In this document: positions 35,794-45,002 of the stretch, in pieces | How positions within the stretch are numbered: the stretch's first letter is position 1 | Layout: each line of letters opens with the position of its first letter | Source of the DNA: Telmatospirillum sp. | GTDB lineage: Bacteria; Pseudomonadota; Alphaproteobacteria; Rhodospirillales; Magnetospirillaceae | Assembly (NCBI GenBank): GCA_031291415.1 | Contig: JARLJB010000041.1 | Coordinates: forward strand, 1 to 58,891 | Length of the DNA: 58,891 nucleotides | Direction of reading: 5' to 3' | Translations under genes and position numbers: made by a program | Notes under the pieces: model-generated | Database searches by the model: none | What the model saw: only the letters and a program-made list of their open reading frames with translations | What the model was told of the DNA's origin: nothing

Positions 35794-36504
35794 ATGGGTT
35801 TGCCGATGCGCTATCTCCGCGTCACCTTGGATCTGCCGAACGACGATCATCAATGCCAGGCCTTTCAAGAGTACATGCACGAATTGATGCCGACTTTCGC
35901 AGCCACGCCATGGCCGGGATGGGAGCTTTTCCTGGCCGCTGAGCATACGCCCGGCCGCGATTCGTCCGGTCATACAGACGATCCCTCCGTGAAGACCTAT
36001 CTGCACCTATGGCGTGTGCGGGACTACAATTCTCTTCCCTATCTCATGGAAGTCTTCGACGACAATCCGGTCTACCAGAATCTGGATGCCATGGTTTTGC
36101 GGGAAGTGCAGGATTTCACGCAGGCGCTGCCTTACAATCCGCAAAGTGAAAGTCCGAGTTTTGTCGTTCCCGACGGTGTCCGTTTCTTTCTTCAGGTCAC
36201 CTTCAATGTTGTGGCCGATCCGGAAGCTCTGGCGGTTTTCGATAGCTTCATGACCGATTGCGTCGACGACAAGAGCTCGCCGATGAGTGCGAAATTCGGA
36301 TGGAGCTTCGTTCATGGAAGCTATGTGCAAACCGGTCTTCTGCGACGTTACGTGCATATCTGGGCGACGCACTTGTCCTTGCCCGATCCGACCGGTACGG
36401 TGGCTTGGCTGACAGCGCAGACAGCCGTGCAAAAAGCCCTGAACCAGACGGTCGCCGGCAACCCGCAGTGGGAGGTCTGGGAGCCCGTCAGTTATACCGA
36501 GTGA
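35794..36504 (+). CDS. Two-repeat protein, possible dimeric alpha/beta-barrel fold
   Basis: A 236-residue protein that I cannot assign to a named family. It appears to be an internal duplication. Each half starts with a strand (MRYLRVTLDL; VRFFLQVTFNV), then a helix rich in Phe/Met/Asp, and has a matching YLHLWRV / YVHIWAT strand. Each half ends in an LP-rich or EPVSY-type close. This resembles NIPSNAP or ABM-type ferredoxin-like folds, often ligand or heme binding. GGAGGGG four bases before ATG 35794 decides the start over the ATG at 35782. Its place between tfuA and a kinase suggests a role in modification or recognition of the product. Confidence 0.7.
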   Translation: MGLPMRYLRVTLDLPNDDHQCQAFQEYMHELMPTFAATPWPGWELFLAAEHTPGRDSSGHTDDPSVKTYLHLWRVRDYNSLPYLMEVFDDNPVYQNLDAMVLREVQDFTQALPYNPQSESPSFVVPDGVRFFLQVTFNVVADPEALAVFDSFMTDCVDDKSSPMSAKFGWSFVHGSYVQTGLLRRYVHIWATHLSLPDPTGTVAWLTAQTAVQKALNQTVAGNPQWEVWEPVSYTE

Positions 36505-36528
36505 TGTGAGTCTCGATTGCCTGTGAAG

Positions 36529-39500
36529 ATGCCGTCAACGATTGGGTCATACCGCATCACCGATGTCATTGGCAGCGGCGCCATGGGCGTGGTCTATGCC
36601 GGGCGGCATCTGGGTGACGGCAGGGCTGTCGCGGTCAAAACCGTTACCAAACGGGATGCCACGCGGTTCAGTCAAATTCGCCGAGAGATAAGAGCCCTGG
36701 CCCGCCTCGATCATCCCGGCGTGGTCCACATTCTGGATCACGGCGTCGATGACAGCCGTCCGTGGTACGCCATGGAACATCTACAGGGAATCTCGTTGCG
36801 CGACGTCGTTGCCAATCAGTCGTCGCCGCTGACCATGGCACGATCGTCTTCGACGGCCGCAACGACTCTGCTGCTCGACGACAAAGGCAATCCGGAACAG
36901 ACGGAAACGTCCGAAGAGACCTATGGGGATGTGGGGCAGATCGTTTCGCGCGATGCTCTCGGCAGGCTGTTGGCGATTATCGAGGGTGTCTGCGAAGCCC
37001 TCGCCTATGTGCATGGCGAGGGAGTGATCCACCGCGATATCAAACTCTCCAACATCTTCATTCTCGACAATGGACAGCCGGTTCTGGTGGATTTTGGGCT
37101 TGCCGAGGAGATCGGCGGCGCCGTAGGCCGTGAGTGGATCGACCACACTCAGCGAATCAGCGGGTCTCCGGCCTATATGTCGCCGGAGCAGATCCGCGGC
37201 GAGATTCTCGATGCCCGCAGCGACCTCTATTCTCTGGGGTGCGTGCTCTATCAACTCGTCACCGGGCATCCGCCGTTCGTCGGAAGTCGCCGGGCCATCG
37301 TTCGAAGCCATCTGGACTCGCAGGTCCTGCCGCCAAGCGCCGTTATCGGCGGAGTTCCCCAGGCCCTCGACCTGTTGATCATGGGTTTGCTGGAAAAAGA
37401 CCGGGATCGGCGGACCGGCTATGCGGAGAATGTTGCGGCCGCGCTCGCGCGTCTGGGCGCGTCGCCGATGCCCTGGTCATTGCGGCGTCCGGCGGCCAAA
37501 CCCTACCTGTACCGCTCGGCTTTTATTGGGCGGCAGGATCTGCTCAAGGCGACGAACGCTTTTATCGCGCGGTGCCGTTCCGGGCAGGGCGGGATGATGG
37601 TGGTCGCCGGCGAAAGCGGAGCCGGTAAGACCCGCCTGGCGCTGGAGGCTGGAATTCTGGCCCGTCGGGCCGGTCTCGAGGTTTTGAGCGGTGACTGCCA
37701 GCCAAGAATGGAGGACGACAATCACGGCGCATCGTCTCAGGCGCCGCCGCTTTTTGCCCTGCGTCCGCTGATCGAGGCTGTCGTCGACCGCTGCGTCGAA
37801 CTGGGCGAGGCCGAGAAGGTGCGCTTGCTGGGGCGTTACGCGCCGGTGATCGGCGACTATTTCCCGATGCTGCGCGACGCCCTTCAGGTGACCGAGCAAC
37901 CGCCGCCGCTTCAGAGCGCCGCGGCGCGTCAGCGTCTCTTTGAGGCATTGAGCTTCACTTTGGCCGCCTACGCGGACGGGCGTCCGCTGATGCTGGTGCT
38001 CGACGATTTGCAGTGGGCGGACGAACTGACGTTGGGTCTGCTCAACCATTTCAAGGATGGCCCGCTGCAGGCGGCGCCGGTCCTCATTCTGACGACCTTC
38101 CGTTCGGAGGAGCGGACCGCGGCTCTTGACGCCTTGTTCGGCGCGCCGGAGGTTTCTGGTTATGACCTGCGCCGGATGGCCGTGAACGATGTTCGCGGAA
38201 TGGTCGGTGGCATGCTGGCCTTGACCGAGCCGCCGCCGCAGCTCGTCGATTTCCTGGCCGGGAGCAGCAATGGCAATCCGTTCTTCATCGCCGAATACCT
38301 GCGAACCGCCGTGGCCGAGGGCGTTTTGGTTCGCGATCGGCTTGGCCATTGGGTCATTGGCGGCGATGGTATTCCCGATCCTGGAGCCTTCGAGGCGCTT
38401 CCATTGCCGGTGTCCCTGCATCAGCTTATCGAACTGCGGCTCTCGAAATTGACCCCGGCCGCCCGGCGGGTTCTCGACGTCGCGGCATTGGTCGGGCGGA
38501 CTCTGGAGACGAACTTCCTGCAAAAGGTGAGCGCCCTTTCGGAGGACGAGATGGGCGACATCGTCGACGAATTGGTGCGCCGTCAGATCATCGAACCGAC
38601 CGAAACGGACGATTTCCGTTTCATGCATGACAAAATTCGGGAAATCGCCGATTCGCAGCTGACGAGAGGAACGCGACAAGCGCTTCATCGCAGTATCGCC
38701 GGTGCCCTGGAGGACGTCGGTGCCGCCCGCCATGGCAACGAAGATCGCCATGCCGATCTCGGACACCATTGGGCGGCGGCGGGCGAACCCGAGCGGGCCG
38801 AGCCGCATTTGCACGCCGCGGCCCGTCAAGCCCAACGCCTGCATGCCACGGCGGAGGCCGTCAGGCTTTTCGCCGCAACCTTGCGCGAACTGGAACAGTT
38901 TCCCCTTCGCGATCAGACCTGGCGTTGCGAAGCGCTCGCCGTCAACGAGTCCCTGGGAGACGTGCTGGCTCTTCAGGGGGACCATGCTGCCGCCCGGAAA
39001 GCCTTTGCCGCGGCGGTCGCGGTTGCCGCCGATGTTCCCGTCGCCAGGGCGCGCCTTCATCGCAAGACCGGCAAGACCTGGGAAATCGAACATGCCCACG
39101 AAAACGCCCTCGCGGCCTATGCCAAGGGCGAGGAGGCTTTGCTCGCCGTGCAAAGCGATGTTGCGCGGGACGTCATTCATGAACGGATCCAGATCAAGCT
39201 CAACCGGATTTGGATTTTCTATTGGCTGAATCGGCTGGACGAGATCAACGCTGAATTGGACGAGGTCCGTCCATTGATCGAAAGCCACGGATTGCCGACG
39301 CATCGCTATCACTATTTCATGTCGCTGGTGAACCGGGACGATCGGCGCAACCGCTATCGCGTAGCGCCGCAGACGCTCGATTACGCTGAAAGGATGGTTG
39401 CCGCCGCCCAGGAATCCGGGGATTTGGCCGATATCGCCTTTGCCCGGTTCGTGTTCGGGTTCGCGTTGTTGTTCGCTGCCGACATGGAAAAAGCCGAAGT

Positions 39501-40047
39501 GGAACTCTCGGAGGCGATTCAGCGGTCCCGGCGGATCGGCGACACCAGCGGCGAGACCCGGGCCGTCGCCTATCTGGTCATTTTGCATCGCCGCTGCGGG
39601 CGGGTCGCCGAGACCCGGGAGTTGGCGGCCAAGCTTATGACCATCGCGACGAAACGCCGGATGGGAGATTACCTGGGAGTGGCGCACGCGGCGCTCGGCT
39701 GGTGCGCCTGGCGGCAGGGGGATCGGGCGGAGGCGCGCGATCATTGCGATCGGGCATTGGCGGTGTGGAACGAACTTCCTTTTCCCCATCCCTTCCAATG
39801 GACCGCCGTGTTGACGCAGTTCGCCTTGTATGACGGGCAAATGCCGGAAACGGTTGTGGTCGAGCTGGCGCGGCGGATTTTCCTCGAGCCGCAATGCCGG
39901 CTTCCCGATGCCATCGACACGGAATTGGCGGCGATTTGCGATAATGCGACCGAAGATGGCCAGGTTTTGGCAGAGGGCGGAAAGGACTGGTTGCTGCCGC
40001 ATCTGCAAAACATCATCAAGGCAGCGGAAGATCTCGGCTATCTATGA
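36529..40047 (+). CDS. Ser/Thr protein kinase fused to AAA-type ATPase and TPR region
   Basis: About 1172 residues. The kinase (about 8-310) has GSGAMGVV, the ATP lysine in VAVK (residue 37), HRDIK (168-172) and DFG (188-190), so it looks active. It carries a Ser/Thr-rich insert of about 50 residues (93-140). The ATPase has Walker A GESGAGKT (361-368) and Walker B LMLVLDDLQWAD (487-498). The rest (about 740-1170) is TPR-like. The layout is like PknK/MalT-type signal ATPases. No membrane segment is seen, so the protein should be cytoplasmic. ATG 36529 is preferred; GTG 36523 and TTG 36517 are alternatives. An FHA protein, the usual phospho-Thr reader, is encoded 1.1 kb downstream. Confidence 0.9.
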   Translation: MPSTIGSYRITDVIGSGAMGVVYAGRHLGDGRAVAVKTVTKRDATRFSQIRREIRALARLDHPGVVHILDHGVDDSRPWYAMEHLQGISLRDVVANQSSPLTMARSSSTAATTLLLDDKGNPEQTETSEETYGDVGQIVSRDALGRLLAIIEGVCEALAYVHGEGVIHRDIKLSNIFILDNGQPVLVDFGLAEEIGGAVGREWIDHTQRISGSPAYMSPEQIRGEILDARSDLYSLGCVLYQLVTGHPPFVGSRRAIVRSHLDSQVLPPSAVIGGVPQALDLLIMGLLEKDRDRRTGYAENVAAALARLGASPMPWSLRRPAAKPYLYRSAFIGRQDLLKATNAFIARCRSGQGGMMVVAGESGAGKTRLALEAGILARRAGLEVLSGDCQPRMEDDNHGASSQAPPLFALRPLIEAVVDRCVELGEAEKVRLLGRYAPVIGDYFPMLRDALQVTEQPPPLQSAAARQRLFEALSFTLAAYADGRPLMLVLDDLQWADELTLGLLNHFKDGPLQAAPVLILTTFRSEERTAALDALFGAPEVSGYDLRRMAVNDVRGMVGGMLALTEPPPQLVDFLAGSSNGNPFFIAEYLRTAVAEGVLVRDRLGHWVIGGDGIPDPGAFEALPLPVSLHQLIELRLSKLTPAARRVLDVAALVGRTLETNFLQKVSALSEDEMGDIVDELVRRQIIEPTETDDFRFMHDKIREIADSQLTRGTRQALHRSIAGALEDVGAARHGNEDRHADLGHHWAAAGEPERAEPHLHAAARQAQRLHATAEAVRLFAATLRELEQFPLRDQTWRCEALAVNESLGDVLALQGDHAAARKAFAAAVAVAADVPVARARLHRKTGKTWEIEHAHENALAAYAKGEEALLAVQSDVARDVIHERIQIKLNRIWIFYWLNRLDEINAELDEVRPLIESHGLPTHRYHYFMSLVNRDDRRNRYRVAPQTLDYAERMVAAAQESGDLADIAFARFVFGFALLFAADMEKAEVELSEAIQRSRRIGDTSGETRAVAYLVILHRRCGRVAETRELAAKLMTIATKRRMGDYLGVAHAALGWCAWRQGDRAEARDHCDRALAVWNELPFPHPFQWTAVLTQFALYDGQMPETVVVELARRIFLEPQCRLPDAIDTELAAICDNATEDGQVLAEGGKDWLLPHLQNIIKAAEDLGYL

Positions 40048-40077
40048 ATAGCGGACACGTCGATCGGGGGATTTTTT

Positions 40078-40986
40078 ATGGATTTGGTTGTTGGTGCAAC
40101 CGGCTATCTTGGCTCAACCCTTTGCCGCGCCTTACGCGCTAAAGGACGCAACGTTCGCGGCCTGGTGCGCCGTTCCAGCGATCCCGCGAAAGTGGCGGCC
40201 CTTCGTGATGCCGGGGTCGAGACGGTTATCGGCGATCTCAAGGACCCGGCTTCCCTCGCGACAGCCTGCAACGGCGTTCCTGTCGTCTTGTCGACGGCGT
40301 CATCGACCTTGTCGCATGAAGAGGGAGACACTATCGAATCCGTCGATCGCCAAGGACAACTATCGTTGATCGAGGCGGCTAAGGCTGCCGGTGTGGGGCA
40401 CTTTATCTTTGTTTCCTTCCCCGAGGACTCGACGTCCTTTCCCCTGCAGGATGCCAAACGATCGGTGGAAACCGCCCTGCGGCACAGTGGAATGGATTTC
40501 ACGATATTGCACCCAACCCATTTTCGCGAAATCTGGCTAAGCCCGGCACTTGGCTTCAATCCCGCCGAGGGACGTGTGCGCATTTTCGGCGACGGGAAGG
40601 GAACGATCAGTTGGGTCGGACTGGAGGATGTGGCGGCGGCGGCGGTTGCCGCCCTCGACAATCCCAAGGCCCTGAATCGGACTTTTCCGCTTGGCGGCCG
40701 GCGGTCACTGTCGATGTCGGGGGTCGTCGAGCTGCTGGAAAAGACGGCCGGCCGGTCCTTTGAGCGAGAAATCGTGCCGCTTGCCGATTTACAAGCGATG
40801 ATCAGAGCTGACGATCCGCTGACCCGATCGTTTGGCGCGCTCATGCTGATCTGTGCTGGTCACGATTGGACCATCGACAGTCGAGACGCGGAAGATGCCT
40901 TGGGCTTTCAGCCGAGTCCGATCGAGTCCCATATCGCCGATCTTCTGGCTTCCAACGGGTCCGTCGAGAAAAAGACGGTGGTCTGA
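40078..40986 (+). CDS. NmrA/SDR-type NAD(P)-binding protein
   Basis: A 302-residue atypical short-chain reductase. It begins MDLVVGATGYLGSTLCRAL, the NAD(P)-binding GATGxxG motif, followed by GLVRRSS. The region GVGHFIFVSFPED replaces the usual Ser catalytic strand, and there is no canonical YxxxK, so it may sense redox state or cofactor rather than catalyse. ILHPTHFREIW and ISWVGLEDVAAAAVAAL match NmrA-like proteins. GGGGGATTTTTT precedes ATG. It follows the kinase by 30 bases and is part of the same run. Confidence 0.8.
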   Translation: MDLVVGATGYLGSTLCRALRAKGRNVRGLVRRSSDPAKVAALRDAGVETVIGDLKDPASLATACNGVPVVLSTASSTLSHEEGDTIESVDRQGQLSLIEAAKAAGVGHFIFVSFPEDSTSFPLQDAKRSVETALRHSGMDFTILHPTHFREIWLSPALGFNPAEGRVRIFGDGKGTISWVGLEDVAAAAVAALDNPKALNRTFPLGGRRSLSMSGVVELLEKTAGRSFEREIVPLADLQAMIRADDPLTRSFGALMLICAGHDWTIDSRDAEDALGFQPSPIESHIADLLASNGSVEKKTVV

Positions 40987-41125
40987 CGGTGAATTATTTC
41001 GACACCCATTCCTTTGGGACTGTTGTCGATCAGTCAACGTTGTTGGTAGATTTCGATTGATCGCTTCCGCCGCACGGTTGAGATATGCCTGACCGGGAGA
41101 AGTGATTTCCGGCAGGGGGACGATA

Positions 41126-42085
41126 ATGGCCGATGGGGAAAGCGTGCTCAGAATGGTCGCCAATCGAACGTCGCCATGCGACGAGGACACCGCCAGCGAT
41201 ACGCATCTGTTCTCGGAAGGAGACGAGGAGACCAAGCCAGACGACAGTCGCGCCTGGCCCTGCCTGATCGCCATGACCGGACCGGACTCGGGGCGGACCT
41301 ATATTCTCGACCAGCGCGAAATCCTGATCGGCCGGGCCGATGAGTGCGATATTCCGATCATGGATCCGACGGTCAGCCGTCAGCATGCCAGACTCTATGT
41401 CATCTCGGGTGACGTGGAGCTGTTTGACCTGGAGTCGAGCAATGGCGTGACGGTGAACGCTGAACGCGTTCAGAGATGCCATTTGCAGCCGGAAGACGTC
41501 ATCCGATTCGGTCGGGGGAGTACCTTCCGATTCGCCTATGTCACCAAGGCCGAAAAGGAATATCTGCAGAAACTCTTCGATTCCGCGGTCCGTGATCAGT
41601 TGACGAACCTGTTCAACCGGACCTATTTCACCAGCATCCTGGAGCGGTCCCTGTCCGTCGGACGATCCCGTCCGACTGTCTTGCTGATGCTCGACCTCGA
41701 CCGTTTCAAGCTTGTTAACGATAGCTTCGGTCATCCCGTCGGGGATCAGGTGCTGCAGCATGTCGCCAAGCTTCTCGCTGCGGAGAGCCGAGGCCAGGAT
41801 GTCGCCGCCCGCTATGGCGGCGAAGAATTCATGATGCTTTTGCACAATGTCACGCTGGAAGGCGGGGTGCGCGTGGCGGAGCGAATCCGCGCCACGGTCG
41901 AGGGCAGTCCCCTGTTGTCGAGCGGTGAGACGATCTTGACGACGGTGTCCATCGGCATCGCCAGCGCCCACGAGGTGGCGGCGGACAGCCGGAAATTGAT
42001 CGCGCTTGCCGACAAGCGGCTCTACGCCGCGAAAAATCGGGGACGGAACCAGACTTGCGCCGTGGCGGTTAACGAAAGATATTGA
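41126..42085 (+). CDS. FHA-GGDEF diguanylate cyclase
   Basis: A 319-residue cytoplasmic protein. The FHA domain (about 45-135) has the phosphothreonine-binding pattern IGRADECDI, TVSRQHARL and LESSNGVTVN. The GGDEF domain (about 150-310) has RYGGEEF, the MLDLDRFKLVNDSFGHPVGD metal/GTP segment and an intact RGQD inhibitory site five residues before it, so it should make c-di-GMP and be product-inhibited. FHA domains dock phosphorylated Ser/Thr-kinase targets, and an active-looking kinase gene lies upstream on the same strand. AGGGGGA lies eight bases before the ATG. Confidence 0.93.
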   Translation: MADGESVLRMVANRTSPCDEDTASDTHLFSEGDEETKPDDSRAWPCLIAMTGPDSGRTYILDQREILIGRADECDIPIMDPTVSRQHARLYVISGDVELFDLESSNGVTVNAERVQRCHLQPEDVIRFGRGSTFRFAYVTKAEKEYLQKLFDSAVRDQLTNLFNRTYFTSILERSLSVGRSRPTVLLMLDLDRFKLVNDSFGHPVGDQVLQHVAKLLAAESRGQDVAARYGGEEFMMLLHNVTLEGGVRVAERIRATVEGSPLLSSGETILTTVSIGIASAHEVAADSRKLIALADKRLYAAKNRGRNQTCAVAVNERY

Positions 42086-42122
42086 GCGGGACTCCGGATT
42101 CTCTCCGGACTGCGCTGGTATC

Positions 42123-42737
42123 ATGTCGTTGATGACCGATAATCTTATCGCCTGCGCCGAATGTGACGCTCTGCACGTCTGGCGCCCGATCGCCGCCGGC
42201 GAACGGGCGCGTTGCGTCCGTTGCGGCAACGTGCTTTACCGCCGCCCCCGGATGACCAGCGATCAGATGTTGGCCCTGGTGGTGGGTGCTCTTTTGACTT
42301 TCCTGCTGGCCAATGCCTATCCAATCGTCGATCTCGAAGTGCAGGGGATCCGTAACAGCGCGACCCTTTTGGGCAGCATTGTCGCCTTATGGACGGAGGA
42401 GCGGTGGCTGATCGCCATCCTGGTTTTCGCCACGACCATATTGTTTCCGCTGATCGATCTCCTGTCGATGCTGGCTCTCTTTCTGACGGTCGCCCGGCCG
42501 GGCCGGCCGATGATCGGTTTCACCACGCTCTACCGTTTCGTCTGGGTGCTGCGGCCGTGGGGGATGATCGAGGTCTTCATGTTGGGCACCCTGGTCGCGC
42601 TGGTGAAACTGTCGCACCTGGCCCATGTGGTGCCGGGCGTGGCGCTTTGGGCCTTTGGCGCGCTGACCGTTCTCATGGCTGTCGTGGTGTCGTTCGACCT
42701 GCGCTGGCTGTGGGTTGAGCCCGGCAGATCGGCATGA
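42123..42737 (+). CDS. pqiA: PqiA-like inner-membrane protein, first half
   Basis: A 204-residue protein with a zinc-ribbon-like start (CAECD…CVRCG) and four membrane segments, for example VGALLTFLLANAYPI. PqiA supports the PqiB tunnel that carries lipids between the inner and outer membranes. The E. coli protein is one chain of about 420 residues with two such halves; here each half is a separate gene. The start could be 42123 or 42132. Its stop overlaps the second half (ATGA). Confidence 0.85.
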   Translation: MSLMTDNLIACAECDALHVWRPIAAGERARCVRCGNVLYRRPRMTSDQMLALVVGALLTFLLANAYPIVDLEVQGIRNSATLLGSIVALWTEERWLIAILVFATTILFPLIDLLSMLALFLTVARPGRPMIGFTTLYRFVWVLRPWGMIEVFMLGTLVALVKLSHLAHVVPGVALWAFGALTVLMAVVVSFDLRWLWVEPGRSA

Positions 42738-43372
42738 CCAAGGTCGCGTCCGCTCTTTCGGCCAGTCAGGCCGGCTTGTTGGTGTGCCCCTGCTGCGGAC
42801 TGGTCTGCCGGCCGGCGGTGCGAATTGGCGCATGGGCCTGCCCGCGGTGCGGCACGGCCCTGGCGTCGCGCAAGACCGACAGTCTGTCCAGGACCTGGGC
42901 ATTCCTGATCGCCGCGATGCTGCTCTATATCCCGGCCAACCTGTTGCCTGTGATGGAAACAGCTTCTCTGTTCGGCGCTGAAGAGGATACCATCCTGTCC
43001 GGCGTCGTCTATTTCTGGACCTCTGGTTCCCAGGGACTGGCGACGCTTATTTTTGTCGTGAGTATTCTGGTGCCCTTGCTGAAAATGGGAACATTGTTGG
43101 TTCTGGCGGTTTCGGTTCACCTCCGGTCATCCCATAGCGTGCACCAGCGGGCTCTGCTGTTCAGGATCGTCGAAGCGGTCGGACGCTGGTCGATGTTGGA
43201 TATTTTCGTGGTGGCGTTGATGGTTGGGCTGGTTCAGTTCCGGACCCTGGCCGTCATCCACGCCGGACCCGGGGCGGCGGCATTCGGATCGGTGGTGGTT
43301 TTGACCATGCTGGCCGCCCGGAGTTTCGATCCCCGCCTGATTTGGGACTGTATCAAGGACGATCATGACTGA
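42734..43372 (+). CDS. pqiA: PqiA-like inner-membrane protein, second half
   Basis: A 212-residue partner of the preceding gene. It also starts with a CxxC pair (CPCCG…CPRCG), has four membrane helices, and contains the PANLLPVMET segment and WSMLDIFVVALMVGLVQF. The split agrees with many PqiA arrangements outside enterics. ATG 42734 overlaps the upstream stop and the end overlaps the PqiB start by eight bases, so the four pqi genes form one coupled operon. Confidence 0.87.
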   Translation: MTKVASALSASQAGLLVCPCCGLVCRPAVRIGAWACPRCGTALASRKTDSLSRTWAFLIAAMLLYIPANLLPVMETASLFGAEEDTILSGVVYFWTSGSQGLATLIFVVSILVPLLKMGTLLVLAVSVHLRSSHSVHQRALLFRIVEAVGRWSMLDIFVVALMVGLVQFRTLAVIHAGPGAAAFGSVVVLTMLAARSFDPRLIWDCIKDDHD

Positions 43373-45002
43373 CTTTCCGGAAGGTTCTTCCTTTGCCGCC
43401 TTGCCGGAGCCGCGTGTCGATCCACCCCGGCGACGGCTGCCTTCGCTGATCTGGGCCATCCCCATCGTTGCCGCGTTGATCGGTTTGTCGCTGGTGGTGC
43501 AGGCGCTGTTGCAGCGCGGGCCGACGATCACCGTCAGTTTTGCCACTGCCGAGGGGATCGAACCCGGCAAGACGAAAGTGAAGTACAAGTCGGTCGATAT
43601 CGGCGAAGTGAAAAGCGTCCATCTGGCCGACGACCGCGTGCGGGTCCTGGTGACCATCGAACTGGTGAAGGAAGCGCGGCAGTTCGCCGTGACCGACAGC
43701 CGGTTCTGGGTGGTTCGGCCGCGCTTCGCCGGCACCGGAGTCTCGGGACTGGGAACGCTGTTGTCGGGATCCTACATCGGTGTCGACGGTGGACATTCCG
43801 AGGAGTCCTGCAGCGAGTTCAGCGGGCTGGAGGAGCCTCCGGTGGTCGCTTCGGATCAGATCGGCCGGCGTTTCACTCTCGAAGCCGATGACATCGGCTC
43901 GCTTGATGTCGGATCTCCGGTCTATTTCCGGCATATCCCGGTCGGGCATGTGGAACAGTTCACGCTGATGCCCGACGGCCGCCAGATCAAATTGGGAATC
44001 TTCGTCAAATCGCCTTACGACCATTTCGTCACCGGCGACAGCCGCTTTTGGCACGCCAGCGGCATCGATGTCAGCGTCGATTCGCAAGGGCTGAAACTGG
44101 AAACGCAGTCTCTGGCGACGATTCTGCTGGGCGGCGTCGCCTTCGAAACTCTTCCCGGCTCGCAAGCCAGCCCCCAGGCGCCGGAGGGCACCTCCTTCGC
44201 GCTGGCCAGCGACCGCGCGCTGGCTCTCAAGGCCTCCGATGGCAAACCGGTGCAGGTGGTCTTGCGTTTTCACCAGTCGGTGCGCGGACTCTCGGTGGGG
44301 GCCCCCGTCGATTTCCGGGGGATCGAACTTGGCCGCGTGCGCTGGATCGGTTTGTCCTATGACGCGGCGGCCGAGGATTTCTCGTCACCGGTCGAGGTCG
44401 ACCTTTATCCGGATCGGCTGGCCGCCGCCGGCGCGTCGTTCGGTCCGTCGGACAATCCCACCGCACGGCTGGCCATGCTTGGCGATCTGGTTCGGCGCGG
44501 CCTCAGAGCGCAATTGCGCACCGGCAGCCTGCTGACCGGGCAGCTTTACGTCGCCCTCGACTTTTTCCCCGGGGCCACTCCGACCCGCTTCGACACCAAG
44601 TCCAAAACCATGGAATTGCCGACTGTGCCGGGCGACTTGGAGGAACTGCAGCAGCGCGTCCAGAATATCCTGCATCGGCTGGAGCAGGTGCCGTTCGAGA
44701 CGCTGGGACAGGATGCCCATCGCGTTCTGGTCGGCCTGGACGGCAGCCTGAAACGGATCGATGCCCTGGCGCAACGGGCTAATTCCGACGTGTTGCCGGA
44801 AATCCAGAACAGTTTGCAGGAGATGAGCCGTACCATGCAGAGCCTCCAATCCACTCTGGCCAGCGATGCCCCGATGCAGCAGGACACGCGCAAGGCCCTG
44901 CAGGGCGTGGCCGAGGCCACGCGGTCTCTGAAGACGTTGACCGATACCTTGGACCGTCATCCCGAAGCGCTGATCCAGGGCCGCAAGGGAGAGAGCCGAT
45001 GA
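43365..45002 (+). CDS. pqiB: PqiB-like MCE-domain lipid-transport protein
   Basis: A 545-residue protein, matching the length of E. coli PqiB. One membrane helix at residues 25-47 (LIWAIPIVAALIGLSLVV) anchors three MCE/MlaD domains in the periplasm: about 50-140 (TAEGIEPGKTKVKYKSVDIG), 165-260 (VGSPVYFRHIPVGHV) and 285-400 (VGAPVDFRGIELGRV). A long C-terminal helix follows and should form the tube to the outer membrane. It spans the envelope and carries lipids with PqiA and PqiC. Confidence 0.92.
   Translation: MTDFPEGSSFAALPEPRVDPPRRRLPSLIWAIPIVAALIGLSLVVQALLQRGPTITVSFATAEGIEPGKTKVKYKSVDIGEVKSVHLADDRVRVLVTIELVKEARQFAVTDSRFWVVRPRFAGTGVSGLGTLLSGSYIGVDGGHSEESCSEFSGLEEPPVVASDQIGRRFTLEADDIGSLDVGSPVYFRHIPVGHVEQFTLMPDGRQIKLGIFVKSPYDHFVTGDSRFWHASGIDVSVDSQGLKLETQSLATILLGGVAFETLPGSQASPQAPEGTSFALASDRALALKASDGKPVQVVLRFHQSVRGLSVGAPVDFRGIELGRVRWIGLSYDAAAEDFSSPVEVDLYPDRLAAAGASFGPSDNPTARLAMLGDLVRRGLRAQLRTGSLLTGQLYVALDFFPGATPTRFDTKSKTMELPTVPGDLEELQQRVQNILHRLEQVPFETLGQDAHRVLVGLDGSLKRIDALAQRANSDVLPEIQNSLQEMSRTMQSLQSTLASDAPMQQDTRKALQGVAEATRSLKTLTDTLDRHPEALIQGRKGESR

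Noticed and set aside
37477-40008. An 843-codon minus-strand frame opposite the kinase gene
   Set aside because: The plus strand has intact kinase, Walker and TPR motifs; the minus frame is His/Gln/Arg-rich and without motif, typical of antisense in GC-rich DNA.
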